This document shows positions 61,159-64,000 of a stretch of 64,000 bases of DNA, one piece after another (the first letter of the stretch is position 1; each line of letters starts with the position of its first letter). Source of the stretch: CAWUEX02 sp038148375 (GTDB taxonomy: Bacteria > Pseudomonadota > Alphaproteobacteria > Rhodospirillales > Rhodospirillaceae); the NCBI GenBank assembly GCA_038148375.1, contig JAYQVH010000010.1, positions 1 through 64,000 of the forward strand. Direction: 5' to 3'. Below the pieces are notes generated by a model that saw only the letters and a list, made by a program, of their open reading frames with translations, was not told where the DNA came from and ran no database searches. Made by a program: the position numbers and the translations under genes.

Positions 61159-62520
61159 ATGACTTTTGACGTTGTTGCCGCAGGTGTCGCCGGCCTGTCG
61201 CAAGCCCTCGAAGACGGCGAAATTTCCGCGGTCGATGCAACGCAGACCTATCTTGACCGGATAGGAGCCCGCAACGGCGAACTTAATGCATTTATCACGG
61301 TGACGGCCGAGTCCGCGCTCAAGGATGCGGCCGCATCCGATTCCCGGCGTGCACGCGGGACATCTCTCGGGCCACTCGACGGCATCCCCATCGCGCTGAA
61401 AGACAACATCGATCTCGCCGGCGTACCGGCCACCGGCGGCATCGAAGCGTACCGCCGCAGAATTCCGGAAGAAGACGCCGATGTGGCGCGGCGTCTGCGC
61501 GCGGCCGGAGCAGTCTTTCTGGGAAAACTGAATTTGCATGAAGGCGCGCACGGCGCGACGACGGCAAACGAAGCTTTCGGCTTTTGCCACAATCCACACC
61601 GGCACGGATACACGCCGGGCGGCTCTTCGGGTGGATCGGGCGCTGCTCTGGCGGCCGGATTGTGCGCCGGCGCCTTGGGGTCGGACACCTTGGGCTCCGT
61701 GCGCATTCCGGCATCGTTCTGCGGTGTTTCGGGCCTAAAGCCGACCTACGGCCTTGTCAGCACCCGCGGCGTCATGCCTCTGGCGTTCATGCTAGATCAT
61801 GTCGGCCCTATGGCGCGATCGTGCGCGGATTTGGCGCTGATGCTGAGGGTGATGGCCGGGTTCGATCCGGACGATCCGGCAAGCCGGCACGGCCCGACGG
61901 AGTTTGCGCAAACCACTGAAACCGATCTGACGGGCATCACGCTGGGTTATTTCAGCGACCTTAATAAGGCGGGCGGCGAAGCCGTGGATCCGGCCGTATC
62001 CGTCGCCTATGCCAAGGCTGTCGACCGTCTCAAGGGCCTCGGCGCGACGCTGAAGCCGGCGTTCTGGGACGGATTCGATCCATCAGCCGTGCGGTCGAAA
62101 GCGTTGCTCCTGATCGAAGCCGATCTGGCCAATGTTCACGCGGACATGTTGGGCTCGAACCCCGAAGGGTTCAGTGAAATTTTCCGTGCGGGAATAGATT
62201 TCGGTACAGCCCAGTCGGCACCCAAGTTGGCCAAGGCGCTACACATGATCGAGAGCGTCAGACCGACCGCCCGCCATCTCTTTTCCAAAGTGGATGCCCT
62301 GGTAACGCCGACGACGCCGGTGCCCGCGTTTTCCTTCGACTCTCAAATGCCGAAGACGATCACGACGTTCACATCGTTCGCGAACTATGCCGGGTGTCCC
62401 GCCGCGTCCGTCCCGATGGGCAAGACCGAAGACGGCCTGCCTCTCGGGCTCCAGATCGTCACACCGAAACGGGAAGAAGCACTCGCGTTGAGAATCGGCC
62501 ACGCATTCGAGGTAGCGTAG
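61159..62520 (+). CDS. Amidase signature family hydrolase
   Basis: A 453-residue amidase-signature enzyme. The catalytic Lys81 is in IALKDNID, the cis-Ser in GGSSGGSG (about 156-157), and the nucleophile Ser180 in SDTLGSVRIPASF. In most members the sequence at the nucleophile is TGGS; here it is TLGS, which may affect the oxyanion pocket. The family hydrolyses a wide range of amides, and no GatB/GatC genes adjoin, so it is not assigned to tRNA amidation. It starts 27 bases after the interrupted TPR gene's final stop. Confidence 0.85.
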   Translation: MTFDVVAAGVAGLSQALEDGEISAVDATQTYLDRIGARNGELNAFITVTAESALKDAAASDSRRARGTSLGPLDGIPIALKDNIDLAGVPATGGIEAYRRRIPEEDADVARRLRAAGAVFLGKLNLHEGAHGATTANEAFGFCHNPHRHGYTPGGSSGGSGAALAAGLCAGALGSDTLGSVRIPASFCGVSGLKPTYGLVSTRGVMPLAFMLDHVGPMARSCADLALMLRVMAGFDPDDPASRHGPTEFAQTTETDLTGITLGYFSDLNKAGGEAVDPAVSVAYAKAVDRLKGLGATLKPAFWDGFDPSAVRSKALLLIEADLANVHADMLGSNPEGFSEIFRAGIDFGTAQSAPKLAKALHMIESVRPTARHLFSKVDALVTPTTPVPAFSFDSQMPKTITTFTSFANYAGCPAASVPMGKTEDGLPLGLQIVTPKREEALALRIGHAFEVA

Positions 62521-62529
62521 CGCTCCGTG

Positions 62530-62805
62530 TTATTCGCTGCGGTAACAGGCCGCATTGGCGCGGCCGAGGAACAGATCGGCGAACTCTTCCGGATTCGGGA
62601 CGTCGCCGGACCGCTTGAGCTCATCGACAACTAACTGTTTGATCAGCGCAGGCTCCATAACGTCTTCCACCTGACGCACAATCCCCTCGCGCGCCGCTTC
62701 GCATGCGGCCTGCGAGTCGAACGAGAGTGTGTGCAACGTCAGCGCATCAACGCCTTTCTCGTCACTTCCCGGCGCGAGCGCCGCAACGACCAATAACCAT
62801 TTCAT
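62530..62805 (-). CDS. Small exported protein with two cysteines
   Basis: A 91-residue unrecognised protein. The first 12 residues (MKWLLVVAALAP) could be a short signal or anchor. Mature part has two Cys (ACEAAREG and NAACYRSE) that could pair in the periplasm, and a charged helical core. The ATG overlaps the TRAP binding protein stop by four bases (ATGA), so it is translated with that gene; it may be an accessory of the importer. Confidence 0.6.
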   Translation of the reverse strand: MKWLLVVAALAPGSDEKGVDALTLHTLSFDSQAACEAAREGIVRQVEDVMEPALIKQLVVDELKRSGDVPNPEEFADLFLGRANAACYRSE

Positions 62806-63818
62806 CTGCGTGCCTCCTGGTCTTGGCGAGCCTTGAACTCACCTTTGGCTTCAAGAATAAGGGCATAAATCGCCTCAGCATCACCGCCAATGTCCTGCAA
62901 GATCGCCGGATGCACCGCCTGGGCGGCAGCGATCCAATGGCCGCGTTGCTCGGGCGTCAACTCGTGAACGAATGCGCCATCGTCGCGCAGCGCGGCAATC
63001 TTCGCGGCGGCGTCTTCGCGCACGGTCAAACGTTGAGATGGAAAAACGTTGAACGCTTTATCGATGACTGCGACCTGAGCCGGCGTCGCACGATCCAGCC
63101 AGCGCTTCGACGCCATGAGCACCGTGGTCTCGTAATGATGATCGGTAAGAGTGTAGTGCGGGGCGTGGTCCTTAAATGCATTGACGTACCAAGGCAGGCT
63201 GGAGGCGCCGCCCTCGACCATGCCGGTCTGCAACGCGGGCACGACATCCTGGATACCGAGGAAAACCGTATCGACGCTGAGCGCCTCGAAAAAAACGGCG
63301 ACCGACGGTGTTGACGGTGTGCGCAGTTTCTCGCCTTTGACGTCGTCCGGTGAGGTGTAGGCCCGTGGCCCGTAAAAACCCGTCCAGCCCGCCTCGGACC
63401 AGCCGAGAAATGAAATGCCGATCGGCTCTAAATAGGGACGAATAATGTCACCGGCACAGCAGTCGTAAAAATAATCGGCTTCCTCTGCGCTCTCGAACAG
63501 ATATGGCAGGGACAAAACTGCGGCTTCGGGAATGGTGGACGACAGCCCCCAAAGCGAAGCGGACGAAATCTGCACGCGGTCACGGCGCAGACTGTTGATC
63601 ATCGTCTCCTCGTTCCCGAGTTCTCCATAGAGGTAAAATTCAAAATCGACTTCGGGACTGGCAGACAGGGTTTCTTTGCGGAATTGCCAGTGCTCATCCC
63701 AGATCGAACCCTTTGGCACGCTGCCGGCAGCCCGGCCGGTGAGCGGTGAGTCGGCACCTGCCTGACCCGCAATAAGCAGCGTGGCAAGGGCAACAACCAG
63801 AGATAACGGACGCGTCAT
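62802..63818 (-). CDS. TRAP transporter substrate-binding protein (DctP-like), orphan
   Basis: A 338-residue DctP-family protein with signal peptide (LVVALATLLIAGQAGA). Conserved blocks: IPEAAVLSLPYLFES, GEKLRTPSTPSVAVF and ALQTGMVEGGASS. AAAGGAA lies upstream of the ATG. No DctQ or DctM follows; the small Cys protein gene does. Two Cys (YDCCAGD) in the ligand domain are unusual for the family. Nothing supportable is seen in the 182 bases from here to the window end beyond a likely promoter region. Confidence 0.86.
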   Translation of the reverse strand: MTRPLSLVVALATLLIAGQAGADSPLTGRAAGSVPKGSIWDEHWQFRKETLSASPEVDFEFYLYGELGNEETMINSLRRDRVQISSASLWGLSSTIPEAAVLSLPYLFESAEEADYFYDCCAGDIIRPYLEPIGISFLGWSEAGWTGFYGPRAYTSPDDVKGEKLRTPSTPSVAVFFEALSVDTVFLGIQDVVPALQTGMVEGGASSLPWYVNAFKDHAPHYTLTDHHYETTVLMASKRWLDRATPAQVAVIDKAFNVFPSQRLTVREDAAAKIAALRDDGAFVHELTPEQRGHWIAAAQAVHPAILQDIGGDAEAIYALILEAKGEFKARQDQEARR

Positions 63819-64000
63819 AGCGATTTCCTTTCCGGGCGCTTTACGCTCCGGTTGTCTGCCACCGGCTCTCCGACCTCAAGGTCCGGCCCAATTCCGACCA
63901 CCATGCGGCGACGGCACGGCACTTGCGATCCCATAAAGTGTAAGGGCGGCACCGTGGACATGAATTTTGTCAAAGGTATGATGCCTGCACTCATATGACA

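Noticed and set aside
1..64000. CRISPR arrays, insertion sequences, prophage or toxin-antitoxin modules.
   Set aside because: No regularly spaced repeats, transposases, integrases or phage genes were seen; the small genes do not resemble a toxin-antitoxin pair.
63819..64000. A short ATG frame near the right edge (about 63960-63998).
   Set aside because: Only about a dozen codons, ending at TGA inside the window; nothing supports a gene.

Overview
The window is one dense, GC-rich bacterial chromosomal segment. It has about sixty protein genes, one tRNA and no rRNA, and no gene-free stretch exceeds 300 bases. The gene order guaB-rsmB-guaA next to rlmE and ppx, together with TRAP transporters, TylF and FkbM methyltransferases, CurA-like reductases and a Tat-exported DUF1838 protein, fits an alphaproteobacterium. 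A free-living, probably aquatic Rhodospirillales-like lineage is likely, but this is inference from family content only. I saw no integrase, transposase, phage gene or CRISPR array.

Layout. 67-6375 (minus) is a core block: Ppx/GppA phosphatase, RlmE, IMP dehydrogenase, RsmB-type rRNA methylase and GMP synthase. 6491-8537 holds an MFS exporter and an alpha/beta-hydrolase-fold protein that lacks catalytic residues. tRNA-Gln(CTG) lies at 8756-8829 and an ABC-F ATPase follows, its 3' end copied three times. 11060-22626 is accessory metabolism and transport: a class V aminotransferase, a YcnI/DUF1775 protein, an oligopeptide-type binding protein, an amidohydrolase, a GPH symporter, a beta-propeller paired with a diglycine-ended MoaD/ThiS protein, an exostosin-like protein and an NSS transporter. 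22635-28647 (minus) reads as a catabolic operon: alcohol dehydrogenase, M24 hydrolase-like protein and two tandem TPP enzymes.

28783-42797 carries three TRAP binding proteins, only one of them beside DctQ and DctM. It also holds methyltransferases, threonine ammonia-lyase with a coupled upstream mini-ORF, an isochorismatase-fold and glutathione transferase pair, and an acidic RTX/PPC-domain protein with a strong terminator. 42806-45199 is a DUF1330 plus double CurA-like reductase operon. 45251-47685 is a tandem array of four related secreted four-cysteine TPR/Sel1-like proteins. 47761-51547 is an operon of membrane protein, SDR, deacetylase-fold protein, MaoC and a duplicated-domain secreted protein. 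51544-56885 holds a propeller, the DUF1838 protein, an acyl-CoA dehydrogenase and a CoA ligase.

56889-61131 is a surface-glycan-like block of two methyltransferases and two glycosyltransferase-like proteins. Two of its four genes are interrupted by an in-frame TAG with the rest of the protein still readable beyond it. The window ends with an amidase, a small secreted protein and a fourth TRAP binding protein.

The leads most worth follow-up are the four-gene cysteine/TPR array, the MoaD-propeller pair and the twin amber-interrupted glycan genes. No clearly new defence or mobile system was seen.
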